Assembly (NCBI GenBank): GCA_945901195.1 | Contig: CAMDKB010000033.1 | Location: forward strand, 1 to 17,536 | Direction of reading: 5' to 3' | DNA: 17,536 nucleotides | From: Rhizobium sp. Q54 | GTDB taxonomy: Bacteria; Pseudomonadota; Alphaproteobacteria; Rhizobiales; Beijerinckiaceae | Shown: piece by piece, positions 7,075-14,266 of the stretch | Layout of the letters: each line of letters begins with the position of its first letter | Position numbering within the stretch: the first letter of the stretch is position 1 | Program-made: the position numbers and the translations under genes | The notes under the pieces: model-generated | Told to the model about the DNA's origin: nothing | The model's input: the letters and a program-made list of their open reading frames with translations, nothing else | The model's database searches: none

Positions 7075-7881
7075 CTACTTCCCGTTCGCCTTGTTCACCG
7101 CGCGGCGGGCCATCACGCCGATCAGATGGGCGCGATAGGCGGCGTCCGCATGGATATCGCTGTTGAGGCCTTCGGCTGTTGCGCTGATGCCTTCGAGCGA
7201 CTTCACATGGAATTTCGCGGTCAAGGCGGCTTCAAATTTACCCGCGCGGAAGACGCCGCTTGAGCCCGCGCCCGTTACCGTGACGCGCACATCCTTGCCC
7301 TTCTTGGCAACGAAAACGCCAACCATCGCATAGCGCGAAGCCGGGTTCGGGAACTTCATGTAAGCCGCCTTGGACGGCACCGGGAACACAATCTTGGTGA
7401 TGAGTTCGCCGGGCTCCAGCGCCGTCTCAAATAGGCCGGTGAAGAATTCGTCCGCGGTAATCTTGCGCTTGTTCGTGTGGATGGTCGCGTTCAACGCCAG
7501 CAGGGCAGAAGGATAATCCGCCGCAGGATCGTTATTGGCGACAGAACCGCCGATCGTGCCGCGATGACGCACTGCCGGATCGCCGATCATCCCGGCCAGA
7601 TCCGCCAGCGCCGGAATGGCTTCCTGCACATCCTTGGAATTGGCGACATCGTAGTGCCGTGTCATGGCGCCGATGTGGATGTTGCGGCCCTTGACCTCGA
7701 TGCCAGCCAGCTTTTCCGAAGCGGAGTTGAGGTCAATGAGCGCTGACGGAGACGCCAGACGCTGCTTCATGGTCGGCAACAATGTCATGCCGCCAGCGAG
7801 AAACTTCGCATCTTCGTTCTTCTCGGCGAGATTGGACGCTTTGCGTGCGCTGTCGACGCGGTGATAGGTGAATTGATACAT
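7075..7881 (-). CDS. coxM: CoxM-like FAD-binding subunit of the molybdenum hydroxylase
   Basis: A 268-residue medium subunit of the xanthine dehydrogenase/CO dehydrogenase family. FAD-contact motifs are AGGMTLLP (29-36) and TIGGSVANNDPAAD (about 109-122), with the C-terminal CODH FAD domain after about residue 170 (ASRYAMVGVFVAKKG). It passes electrons from the 2Fe-2S clusters of the small subunit to the external acceptor. It is somewhat short compared with the ~285-290 residues usual for CoxM, but both halves are present. AGGAGA upstream of ATG 7881 on the minus strand supports the start. It follows coxL by 49 bp. The S-L-M order matches form II (BMS) cox clusters rather than the M-S-L order of proven CO dehydrogenases. 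Confidence 0.93.
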   Translation of the reverse strand: MYQFTYHRVDSARKASNLAEKNEDAKFLAGGMTLLPTMKQRLASPSALIDLNSASEKLAGIEVKGRNIHIGAMTRHYDVANSKDVQEAIPALADLAGMIGDPAVRHRGTIGGSVANNDPAADYPSALLALNATIHTNKRKITADEFFTGLFETALEPGELITKIVFPVPSKAAYMKFPNPASRYAMVGVFVAKKGKDVRVTVTGAGSSGVFRAGKFEAALTAKFHVKSLEGISATAEGLNSDIHADAAYRAHLIGVMARRAVNKANGK

Positions 7882-7930
7882 TTCAGTCTCCTATTGGTCT
7901 GTTGATTGGGCCCGCGAGCGGGTGTTGGAC

Positions 7931-10297
7931 TTATTCGGCGGCCTTCCTGGCCACCGCATTTTGAGCAGCACGCCAGACGGCGAGTGGTGTTGCAGGCATG
8001 GCCACGTTTTCATGGCCAACGGCGTCGGTGATCGCGTTGATAACGGCTGGTGGCGCAGCAATGGCGCCCGCTTCGCCACAACCCTTGATGCCCAGCGGGT
8101 TGGACGGGCACGGCGTCTGTGTCATCCCGACGTTATAGGAGGGCAGATCGTCAGCACGCGGCATGCAGTAATCATTGAAGCTCGCAGTAATCAACTGCCC
8201 GCTCTTGTCGTAATACGCGCCTTCACACAGCGCTTGCCCGACGCCCTGGCCAATACCGCCATGCACCTGCCCTTCGACAATCATGGGATTAATGACACGA
8301 CCGAAATCATCCACCGCCGTCCAGCGGTCGATGCGCGTCACGCCGGTTTCCGGATCGATTTCAACTTCGCAGATGTGCACGCCAGCAGGAAAGGTGAAAT
8401 TCGTGGGGTCCCAGAATGCGCCTTCCTTCAGGCCCGGCTCAAGATCCTGACCGTTGAACTTGTGCGCGATATAAGCCTGCAACGCGACAGACCCAAAGTC
8501 GATATCCTTGTCAGTGCCCTTCACCGAGAATTTGCCGTCCTTGAAATCGATATCTTCGGCAGAGGCTTCAAGGCAATAAGCGGCAACTTTCTTGCCCTTG
8601 GCGATCACCTTGTCGAGCGCCTTGAAGATCGCGCTCATGCCCACTGCGCCCGAGCGCGAGCCATATGTGCCCATGCCCATCTGCACTTTGTCGGTGTCGC
8701 CATGGACGATAGAAACATTGTCGATGGGTATGCCAAGCCGGTCGCTGACGAGCTGGGCAAAAGTCGTCTCATGCCCCTGCCCGTGTGAATGCGAACCTGT
8801 CAGCACCTCGACTGTGCCGATGGGGTTAACGCGCACTTCTGCCGATTCCCACAGACCCACGCCGGCGCCCAGCGAGCCGACAGCAGCGGAAGGCGCAATG
8901 CCGCAAGCTTCGATATAGGCCGAGATGCCGATGCCGCGCAGTTTACCTTCTCTCGCAGAGGCTGCCTTGCGCTTGCCTATGTTGCGGTAATCAGACATTT
9001 CCAGCGCTTTTTCGAGCGAGGCCTGATAATTGCCAACGTCATACGCCATGATGACAGGCGTCTGGTGCGGGAAGGATCGGATGAAATTCTTCAGCCGGAA
9101 TTGTGCGGGATCCGTATGCGTTTCACGCGCCGCGATTTCGATCAGCCGTTCAACAACAAACGTCGCTTCAGGACGACCTGCCCCACGATAGGCATCAACC
9201 GGGGCAGTGTTGGTATAGACACCGTCGACTTCCGCATAGATCGCGGGAATATCATATTGGCCCGACAGCAGCGGCGCATAAAGATAGGTCGGCACAGACG
9301 ACGAGAATGTCGAGAGATAGGCGCCGAGATTGGCCTTGGTATGAACGCGCAAACCTATGGTCTTGCCCTTCTCATCAAGTGCAAGCTCAGCATGGGTCAG
9401 ATGATCGCGGCCGTGGGCATCGGACAGAAACGCCTCGCTGCGATCAGAGGTCCATTTCACGGGACGCCCGACTTTCTTGGCCGCCCATACGCAAACGGTT
9501 TCTTCCGCATAGATAAAAATCTTTGACCCGAAACCGCCACCAACATCCGGCGCGATCACACGCAGCTTGTTTTCAGCGGCAATGCCGATAAAGGCTGACA
9601 AAACCAGCCGCGCAACGTGCGGATTCTGGCTTGTCGTATAGAGCGTGAATGATTCTGTGCCAGGTTCGTAATCGCCGACAGCCGCACGCGGCTCCATAGG
9701 ATTGGGCACAAGGCGGTTGTTGACCAGATCGAGCTTTGTGATGTGCTTGGCTTTGGCGAACGCAGCATCGGTCGCCGCCTTGTCGCCCAGATGCCAGTTA
9801 TAGACCGTATTATTACCGGAAACATCGTGAATGACAGGCGCACCCTGTTTCACGGCGTCGTTCATATCCACAACTGCGGGCAGCACCTTGTAGTCGACCT
9901 TAATCATTTCAGACGCGTCGCGTGCTTCCGCCAACGTTTCAGCGATGATGACAGCAACGTGATCGCCGACATAGCGCACCTTGCCCTGCGCCAGCGCCGG
10001 ATGGGCGCCCGCTTTCATGGGTGAGCCATCCTTGGAATGGATCATCCAGCCGCAAATCAGTCCGCCAATCTTGTCAGCCGCGATGTCGTCGCCCGTGTAA
10101 ATCGCCAGAACTCCCGGCATTTTCGCGGCTTTTGCGGTATCGAGCCTGTTGATTTCAGCATGGGCATGGGGAGACCGCAGGAAATAGGCATACGCCTGTC
10201 CGTGCCGGTTGATGTCATCAGTGTATTGTCCGCGCCCCGTGATGAAACGCAGATCTTCCTTGCGGCGGACAGAAGCGCCGACTCCGGTTGCTGACAT
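7931..10297 (-). CDS. coxL: CoxL-like molybdopterin-binding large subunit, form II (CO dehydrogenase-like)
   Basis: A 788-residue large subunit of the aerobic CO dehydrogenase/xanthine oxidase family. The start at ATG 10297 is preferred over the longer frame from 10333: GGAGG lies about 6 nt upstream, and the protein then opens with ATGVGASVRRKEDLRFITG as relatives do. Moco motifs are GGGFGSK (about 253-259), GQGHETTFAQ (about 506-515) and the catalytic-Glu motif GCGEAG (Glu about 742). The active-site loop reads AYRGAGR (about 369-375, DNA 9173-9193). Proven form I CO dehydrogenases have AYxCSFR, whose Cys binds copper. The Cys is absent, so a CuSMo site of the known type is not expected. 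Form II enzymes are widespread and their substrate is unsettled. The enzyme is cytoplasmic (no signal peptide) and works with CoxS and CoxM. Confidence 0.93.
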   Translation of the reverse strand: MSATGVGASVRRKEDLRFITGRGQYTDDINRHGQAYAYFLRSPHAHAEINRLDTAKAAKMPGVLAIYTGDDIAADKIGGLICGWMIHSKDGSPMKAGAHPALAQGKVRYVGDHVAVIIAETLAEARDASEMIKVDYKVLPAVVDMNDAVKQGAPVIHDVSGNNTVYNWHLGDKAATDAAFAKAKHITKLDLVNNRLVPNPMEPRAAVGDYEPGTESFTLYTTSQNPHVARLVLSAFIGIAAENKLRVIAPDVGGGFGSKIFIYAEETVCVWAAKKVGRPVKWTSDRSEAFLSDAHGRDHLTHAELALDEKGKTIGLRVHTKANLGAYLSTFSSSVPTYLYAPLLSGQYDIPAIYAEVDGVYTNTAPVDAYRGAGRPEATFVVERLIEIAARETHTDPAQFRLKNFIRSFPHQTPVIMAYDVGNYQASLEKALEMSDYRNIGKRKAASAREGKLRGIGISAYIEACGIAPSAAVGSLGAGVGLWESAEVRVNPIGTVEVLTGSHSHGQGHETTFAQLVSDRLGIPIDNVSIVHGDTDKVQMGMGTYGSRSGAVGMSAIFKALDKVIAKGKKVAAYCLEASAEDIDFKDGKFSVKGTDKDIDFGSVALQAYIAHKFNGQDLEPGLKEGAFWDPTNFTFPAGVHICEVEIDPETGVTRIDRWTAVDDFGRVINPMIVEGQVHGGIGQGVGQALCEGAYYDKSGQLITASFNDYCMPRADDLPSYNVGMTQTPCPSNPLGIKGCGEAGAIAAPPAVINAITDAVGHENVAMPATPLAVWRAAQNAVARKAAE

Positions 10298-10340
10298 GAC
10301 ACCCTCCGTTGCAATGAGACTTGAGGCGATCAATTTGAAC

Positions 10341-10360
10341 GGCGCGGCATCGGCCGCGCC
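10341..10360 (-). promoter_or_regulatory. Stem-loop between coxS and coxL
   Basis: Inside the 86-bp coxS-coxL spacer is a perfect 8-bp GC-only inverted repeat, GGCGCGGC and GCCGCGCC, around a 4-base loop. No T-run follows on the minus strand, so it is unlikely to be a strong intrinsic terminator. It lies about 43 nt before the coxL start. It could protect the upstream coxS message or tune S:L stoichiometry (inference). Confidence 0.45.
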
Positions 10361-10383
10361 AGTTCCGTCAAATACTCGGCCAG

Positions 10384-10854
10384 TTACTTGCCCATGGCTT
10401 CAGCGCCAGCGGCAACAGCCTTGACGATGTTGTGATAGCCCGTGCAACGGCAAAGATTGCCTTCCAGTTCGTGACGGATGGTCTGCTCGTCGAGCTTGTT
10501 GCCCTTGCGATTGACGATATCGACCGAGGTCATGATCATGCCCGGTGTGCAGAAACCGCATTGCAGAGCGTGGTTTTCGCGGAATGCTTCCTGCATCGGA
10601 TGGAGCTTGCCGTCGGTGGCGAGGCCCTCAATCGTCATGACGTTGGCGCCTTCGAGCGTCAGCGCCAGCACCGTGCAGGACTTGAGCGCCTTGCCGTCCA
10701 CATGCACGACGCAGCAGCCGCACTGGCTCGTATCACAACCGACATGAGTACCCGTCAGGCGCAGTGTATCGCGCAGAAACTGCACCAGAAGGGTGCGGGA
10801 ATCGATATTTCCTGAAACTTCCTTGCCATTCACGGTCATGGAAACTTTTGGCAT
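10384..10854 (-). CDS. coxS: CoxS-like 2Fe-2S iron-sulfur small subunit
   Basis: A 156-residue small subunit with all eight cluster ligands expected for the family. Plant-type 2Fe-2S ligands are Cys40, Cys45, Cys48 and Cys60 (CDTSQCGCC...C). The second cluster is formed by Cys99/Cys102 (CGFCTPG) and Cys135/Cys137 (CRCTGY). It carries electrons from the Mo cofactor in CoxL to FAD in CoxM. The length is normal (about 155-166). A very strong AAGGAGG lies 6 nt before ATG 10854 on the minus strand, fitting a highly translated structural subunit. It is the first structural gene, 120 bp after coxG, so it could have its own promoter there, although I cannot identify one. Confidence 0.95.
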   Translation of the reverse strand: MPKVSMTVNGKEVSGNIDSRTLLVQFLRDTLRLTGTHVGCDTSQCGCCVVHVDGKALKSCTVLALTLEGANVMTIEGLATDGKLHPMQEAFRENHALQCGFCTPGMIMTSVDIVNRKGNKLDEQTIRHELEGNLCRCTGYHNIVKAVAAGAEAMGK

Positions 10855-10883
10855 GCTTTCCTCCTTGATTCACGAAATCCCGG

Positions 10884-10903
10884 CGGCCCGCTATTCCGGG
10901 CCG
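10884..10903 (-). promoter_or_regulatory. GC-rich stem-loop in the coxG-coxS leader
   Basis: CGGCCCG (10884-10890) and CGGGCCG (10897-10903) form a 7-bp inverted repeat with a 6-base loop. It sits about 30 nt before the coxS start and about 70 nt after the coxG stop. No poly-U follows. Its function is unknown; it may mark an mRNA processing or stability element at the boundary between a low-level gene (coxG) and high-level genes (coxSLM). Confidence 0.35.
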
Positions 10904-10974
10904 GCAAATTGGCAGCTACTGTGTTCATTCGCGCCCGCAGGGTCAAGCTGCAAGCGCATTTTTCTCGCGAAACT

Positions 10975-11427
10975 TCAGCCAGCTTTCACGATTTCTGCAA
11001 ATTTCGAAAAAAATGCGTCCGCATTCTTCTTGGCGACACCATCGATCAGGCGGCCACCGAGCTGCGCAATCTTGCCGCCAACATTGGCTTCGACGTCATA
11101 CACAAGAATCGTGCCGCCATCCGGGCCGTCCTTGAGGCTGACATTCGCGCCGCCCTTGGCAAAGCCAGCGATGCCGCCTTCGCCCTGGCCGGAAATGCGA
11201 TAGCCGTTCGGCGGATCGATGTCAGTCAGTTCGACATTGCCCTTGAACGTGGCGCTCACGGGCCCAACCTTGATCTTGGCAGTCGCCTTGAAGCCATTTT
11301 CACCAATTTTTTCAAGCTCTTGGCACCCCGGAATGCACTGCTTCAGAACCTCGGGATCATTAAGCTTTTCCCAAACCGACTGGCGGCTGGCGGGGAGGGA
11401 AACCTCCCCCTTCATGGTCATGGCCAT
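10975..11427 (-). CDS. coxG: CoxG-like SRPBCC-domain protein, membrane recruitment of the hydroxylase
   Basis: A 150-residue protein of the CoxG/SRPBCC (START-like) family: GEVSLPASRQSVWEKLNDPE then VLKQCIPGCQELEKIGENGF, KVGPVSATFKGNVELTDIDP and NVGGKIAQLGGRLIDGVAKK. In Oligotropha, CoxG helps anchor CO dehydrogenase to the cytoplasmic membrane. Relatives bind hydrophobic ligands such as quinones or lipids. A longer frame opens at 11577, but ATG 11427 is chosen because AGGGG lies about 6 nt upstream and family similarity begins there. This one lacks the C-terminal membrane anchor seen in longer CoxG proteins. It is the first gene of the minus-strand operon, divergent from the pcaD-like gene. 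Confidence 0.9.
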   Translation of the reverse strand: MAMTMKGEVSLPASRQSVWEKLNDPEVLKQCIPGCQELEKIGENGFKATAKIKVGPVSATFKGNVELTDIDPPNGYRISGQGEGGIAGFAKGGANVSLKDGPDGGTILVYDVEANVGGKIAQLGGRLIDGVAKKNADAFFSKFAEIVKAG

Positions 11428-11641
11428 TGTATACCCCTGTTGAAATCTCAGGTCGCCCTTATCACGCGGACGGCAGGGCGAAGTCCAGCCCCCAGTTCCG
11501 CGCAATGGAGTCGCGGGTATAAATTGCGGTTTCCGGCCTGTGCACACAAATCTTCCGTTGCGCCTTGCGTCTGCCAAGGCTATGCGCTGAATAAACTGGA
11601 TCTAGCGATCAGGCCACAGCGGCAAATGAGGGGATGGAGCT
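11428..11641. promoter_or_regulatory. Divergent control region between coxG and the pcaD-like gene
   Basis: This 214-bp gap must hold the promoters for the minus-strand cox operon and the plus-strand pcaDC genes. Visible elements are an AT-rich TTTATA on the minus strand (near 11518-11524), a candidate TTGCGT (11565-11570) 17 nt before TGAATA on the plus strand, and a perfect 8-bp palindrome TGTGCACA (11539-11546) midway that could be part of an operator. None of these is a strong consensus match. GGAGCT just before ATG 11642 is the plus-strand ribosome site. No regulator gene lies in the window. Confidence 0.4.
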
Positions 11642-12814
11642 ATGGCTGTAATAGAAATCGGTGAGGAAACCTTCAACATCGAGGTGGAAGGGCCCGATGG
11701 AGCGCCCTGCCTGCTGCTGTCCAATTCGCTTGGCACCAACCTGCATATGTGGGACGGCCAGATGGCGGCGCTGACCCAGCGCTTCCGGGTGATCCGCTAT
11801 GATTCACGCGGGCATGGCGACAGCGTTGCTGCGGATGGCCCCTATTCCATCGAGCAGCTCGCCAATGACGCGCTGCATATTCTCGACACCCTCGGAATTG
11901 AAAAAGCCCATTTCATGGGCTTGAGCATGGGCGGCATGGTTGGGATGTGGCTCCTCACCCACAACCGCGAGCGCATCGGCAAAGCCGTGCTGTGCAACAC
12001 CGGGGCCTTCATGGGCAGCCCGGATATCTGGAACAAACGGATCCGCGAAGCCCGGGCCGGCCGGATGGATGGTCTGGTCCCCCAAACCATCGACCGCTGG
12101 TTCACGTGCGATTATCAGGAGCGTTCACCCGAGGCCGTCAAACGTATCGCCACAATGGTCAAGGCGACGCCGGCCCTTGGCTATGCGTCCTGCTGCGCCG
12201 CGATCCGCGACATGGACCAGCGCGAAGCGCTGCGCTCGATCACCAATCCGGTCCTTGTCATCGTGGGCCAGCATGATCCGGCAACGCCGCCCTCTATGGG
12301 TGGGCTGATCGCCGCCTCCATCAAGGGCGCCCGCCTGATCGACCTCGACGCGGCCCATCTCTCGAATATCGAGGCTGAGGCAGCATTCACCCGTGCCGTC
12401 GTATCCTTCCTGACTGCGCCCGAGCGGGCAGCATCTGTACCCGCCGAAGCCCCGGCATCGAAGGCTAAACCTGCATCAGCCAAACCTGCCTCCGCCCGGA
12501 AGCCCTCTGTCGCGAAAACCCCTGCGAAAAAGGCTCCCGCCAAGAAAGCAGCGAAAAAGGCAGCAAAGAAAACCGCCGCCAAAAAGGCTGCTAAAAAGTT
12601 CACCAAAAAAGCGAGCAAGAAGACGGTAGCTAAAAAGAGCGTGAAAGCTGCGAAAAAGACAGCCCGGCCTGCAGCAAAAAGCGCAGCCAAAAAGACCGCC
12701 GGGAAGCCGGCCAAAAAAGCCGCCAAGAAGGCCGTAAAGAAAGCCGCCAAGAAAACCCCAAAGAAGGCTGCGAAGAAGACCGCCAGAAAACCAGCCAAGA
12801 AATCGAGGCGCTGA
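11642..12814 (+). CDS. pcaD: 3-oxoadipate enol-lactonase-like alpha/beta hydrolase with a Lys/Ala-rich histone H1-like C-terminal tail
   Basis: Residues 1-257 are a full PcaD-like alpha/beta hydrolase. They show the oxyanion/entry segment LLSNSLGTNLHMWDGQM (about 25-41), RYDSRGHGDS (52-61), nucleophile elbow GLSMGG (Ser95), GQHDPATPP (acid Asp212) and AAHLSNIEA (His239). PcaD opens 3-oxoadipate enol-lactone in the beta-ketoadipate pathway. Residues 258-390 (12413-12811) are a low-complexity tail built of AAKK/AKKA/PAKK units. From 271 to 390 I count 45 Lys and 5 Arg and no Asp or Glu, like histone H1 or AlgP-type tails. Such a tail is not needed for lactonase activity and could bind DNA, RNA, polyphosphate or other polyanions (inference). 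The gene overlaps pcaC by one base (TGATG), so stoichiometric production is likely. The specificity call rests on pcaC next door. Confidence 0.85.
   Translation: MAVIEIGEETFNIEVEGPDGAPCLLLSNSLGTNLHMWDGQMAALTQRFRVIRYDSRGHGDSVAADGPYSIEQLANDALHILDTLGIEKAHFMGLSMGGMVGMWLLTHNRERIGKAVLCNTGAFMGSPDIWNKRIREARAGRMDGLVPQTIDRWFTCDYQERSPEAVKRIATMVKATPALGYASCCAAIRDMDQREALRSITNPVLVIVGQHDPATPPSMGGLIAASIKGARLIDLDAAHLSNIEAEAAFTRAVVSFLTAPERAASVPAEAPASKAKPASAKPASARKPSVAKTPAKKAPAKKAAKKAAKKTAAKKAAKKFTKKASKKTVAKKSVKAAKKTARPAAKSAAKKTAGKPAKKAAKKAVKKAAKKTPKKAAKKTARKPAKKSRR
12413..12811 (+). repeat. Low-complexity coding repeat (Lys/Ala-rich tail of the lactonase)
   Basis: About 400 bp made of imperfect repeats of gcc/gca-aag/aaa codons, encoding (A/P)AKK units. 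It keeps frame throughout. Codons vary (AAA/AAG, GCC/GCA/GCT/GCG), which suggests an old, protein-level-selected tail rather than a recent DNA expansion. The opposite strand reads as a false Phe/Leu/Ala-rich 'membrane protein'. Confidence 0.8.
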
Positions 12815-13203
12815 TGTCAGGCACCCCTAAAGACGAACGCTACGAAAAAGGCGCGAAAATGCGCCGCAAGGTGCTTGGCGACGCCTGGGTCGACAAATCC
12901 GAAAAGAACCGCAACGCCTTCAACAACGACTGGGTGGACTTCATCACCCGTGGCGCATGGTGCGATGTCTGGACACGCCCCGGTCTGGCGCCGAAAATCC
13001 GGTCCGTCATCACCCTGTCAGTTGTATTATCCCTGGGCCATTGGGACGAATTCCGCCTGCATCTGCGCGGCGCAGTGAACAACGGCTGGACGAAGGACGA
13101 GATAAAGGAAATGATCATGCATGCCGCTGTCTACGCAGGCGTGCCCGCTTCCAATCACGCCATGAAGGAAGCTGAAGGCGTGTTCACTGATATGGGAATG
13201 TGA
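12814..13203 (+). CDS. pcaC: 4-carboxymuconolactone decarboxylase
   Basis: A 129-residue protein of normal PcaC length. It opens with ERYEKGAKMRRKVLGDAWVD and has the core motif TRGAWCDVWTRPGLAPKIRS, then LSLGHWDEFRLHLRGAVNNG and EMIMHAAVYAGVPASNHA. The last carries the conserved H-x-A-x-Y-x-G-x-P-a segment of the CMD/AhpD fold. It decarboxylates 4-carboxymuconolactone to 3-oxoadipate enol-lactone, the substrate of PcaD, in the protocatechuate branch. ATG 12814-12816 overlaps the pcaD stop. In many bacteria these two activities are adjacent or fused. Here they stay separate, and no pcaB, pcaG or pcaH is visible. Confidence 0.93.
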   Translation: MSGTPKDERYEKGAKMRRKVLGDAWVDKSEKNRNAFNNDWVDFITRGAWCDVWTRPGLAPKIRSVITLSVVLSLGHWDEFRLHLRGAVNNGWTKDEIKEMIMHAAVYAGVPASNHAMKEAEGVFTDMGM

Positions 13204-13221
13204 ATTCTGAAACGAAATTTC

Positions 13222-13316
13222 CATCCCGGAAAATGCGTAACATTTTTCCAGGATCACAATACAGGAATGAACAATCAAACAGCGATCGCGGGTAGCCTTA
13301 GGCGCCCGGGATGACA
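13222..13316. repeat. Intergenic palindromic repeat, degenerate copy 2
   Basis: In the pcaC-livH gap, CATCCCGG (13222-13229) and CCGGGATG (13306-13313) form inverted ends about 92 bp apart, as in copy 1 at 6975-7063. The right 35 bases (13282-13316) align with 7029-7063 without gaps at 28 of 35 positions. The left half is more diverged. It is the same element family in a second intergenic spacer. Confidence 0.6.
13228..13249 (+). terminator. Weak candidate hairpin after pcaC
   Basis: GGAAAATG (13228-13235) pairs with CATTTTTCC (13241-13249), allowing one bulged T, around the loop CGTAA. It starts 25 bp after the pcaC stop. The stem is AT-rich and no T-run follows, so it would be a poor intrinsic terminator. 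It may instead be part of the diverged palindromic repeat. Confidence 0.25.
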
Positions 13317-13345
13317 GCTTGAGAGCTGACGCCAGGAAAGAGTGA

Positions 13346-14263
13346 ATGGAATTCTTCTTCCAGCAATTGATCAACGGCGTCACGCTCGGCTCGATCTATG
13401 GGCTTATCGCCATCGGCTACACCATGGTTTTCGGCATCATCGGTATGGTGAATTTCGCCCATGGCGATATTTTCATGGTGTCCGCATTCATTGCCCTGTT
13501 GCTGTTTCTGGCGCTGACGACGGTCATCGGAATCACCTGGCTGGTGCTGGCCTTCATCATTGTCCTGTTGCTCGCGATGTTTTTCACATCTCTTTGGAGC
13601 TGGGTGATCGAGCGTCTGGCCTACAGGCCATTGCGCGGCTCCTTTCGGCTCGCGCCGTTGATTTCAGCTATCGGCATGTCGATCTTTCTCGCCAATTTCG
13701 TGCAGGTCGTTCAGGGCCCCCGTAACAAGCCGATTCCGCCGATGTTCAATGAAACCATCGCGCTCACATCCGGCGGCCTGTTCGACGTCACTGTGGCCTG
13801 GAAGCAGATTGTCATCATGGTCGTGACCGTCGTCTTGCTCACGATATTCTGGTATATCGTGCAAAAGACGCCTCTGGGACGGGCACAACGCGCCTGTGAG
13901 CAGGATCGCAAGATGGCCGCACTGCTGGGGATCGACGTGGACCTCACCATATCCATCACCTTCATCATGGGTGCGGCACTGGCGGCCGTGGCAGGCACGC
14001 TTTATCTCATACAGTTTGGCAACGTGAATTTTGCTGACGGTTTCATCCCCGGCGTGAAGGCTTTCACGGCTGCCGTGCTGGGCGGCATCGGCTCCATCCC
14101 TGGCGCGGTCATCGGCGGTCTGCTGATCGGCCTGATCGAAGTTCTGTGGGCAGCCTATGTGTCGTCCGATTACAAGAATGTTGCCGCCTTCACCATTCTG
14201 ATCGTCGTGTTGATTTTCATGCCCCAGGGGCTGCTCGGCAAACCTGAGATCGAGAAAGTCTGA
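13346..14263 (+). CDS. livH: Branched-chain amino acid-type ABC transporter permease LivH
   Basis: A 305-residue inner-membrane permease of the LivH family with about eight hydrophobic segments. Its typical start is QQLINGVTLGSIYGLIAIGY, then TMVFGIIGMVNFAHGDIFMV. The cytoplasmic coupling-loop region is TPLGRAQRACEQDRKMAALL (followed by GIDVD), and the C-terminal FTAAVLGGIGSIPGAVIGGL is also characteristic. It pairs with LivM and is powered by LivG and LivF. A GGAAAG ribosome site lies 5-6 nt upstream of ATG 13346. It is the first gene of the liv operon; the repeat-containing gap before it may carry the promoter. The transported substrate could be a branched-chain amino acid, urea, or an aromatic acid, since this family is broad. 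The solute-binding protein is not in the window. Confidence 0.95.
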   Translation: MEFFFQQLINGVTLGSIYGLIAIGYTMVFGIIGMVNFAHGDIFMVSAFIALLLFLALTTVIGITWLVLAFIIVLLLAMFFTSLWSWVIERLAYRPLRGSFRLAPLISAIGMSIFLANFVQVVQGPRNKPIPPMFNETIALTSGGLFDVTVAWKQIVIMVVTVVLLTIFWYIVQKTPLGRAQRACEQDRKMAALLGIDVDLTISITFIMGAALAAVAGTLYLIQFGNVNFADGFIPGVKAFTAAVLGGIGSIPGAVIGGLLIGLIEVLWAAYVSSDYKNVAAFTILIVVLIFMPQGLLGKPEIEKV

Positions 14264-14266
14264 ACC

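Noticed and set aside
7922..9526. Long plus-strand open frames opposite coxL
   Set aside because: These are shadow frames in GC-rich coding DNA. CoxL is complete with all Mo-cofactor motifs, and the antisense products look like random Arg/His-rich sequence.
10298..10333. N-terminal extension of CoxL from the upstream ATG at 10333
   Set aside because: The extra 12 residues do not resemble family N-termini, and a well-spaced GGAGG lies before ATG 10297.
7075..10854. Interpretation as a genuine form I CO dehydrogenase
   Set aside because: The AYxCSFR motif with its copper-binding Cys is absent (AYRGAGR instead), and the gene order is S-L-M, not M-S-L.
12181..12798. Minus-strand Phe/Leu/Ala-rich open frame resembling a multi-pass membrane protein
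   Set aside because: It is the antisense of the Lys/Ala tail: AAG/GCC codons read backwards as CTT/GGC/TTT-type codons. There is no ribosome site, and the plus strand has a clear enzyme.
12460..12811. Possible CRISPR or tandem-repeat array
   Set aside because: The repetition is at codon/protein level with imperfect 6-12 base units and no uniform spacers. It is an in-frame coding tail.
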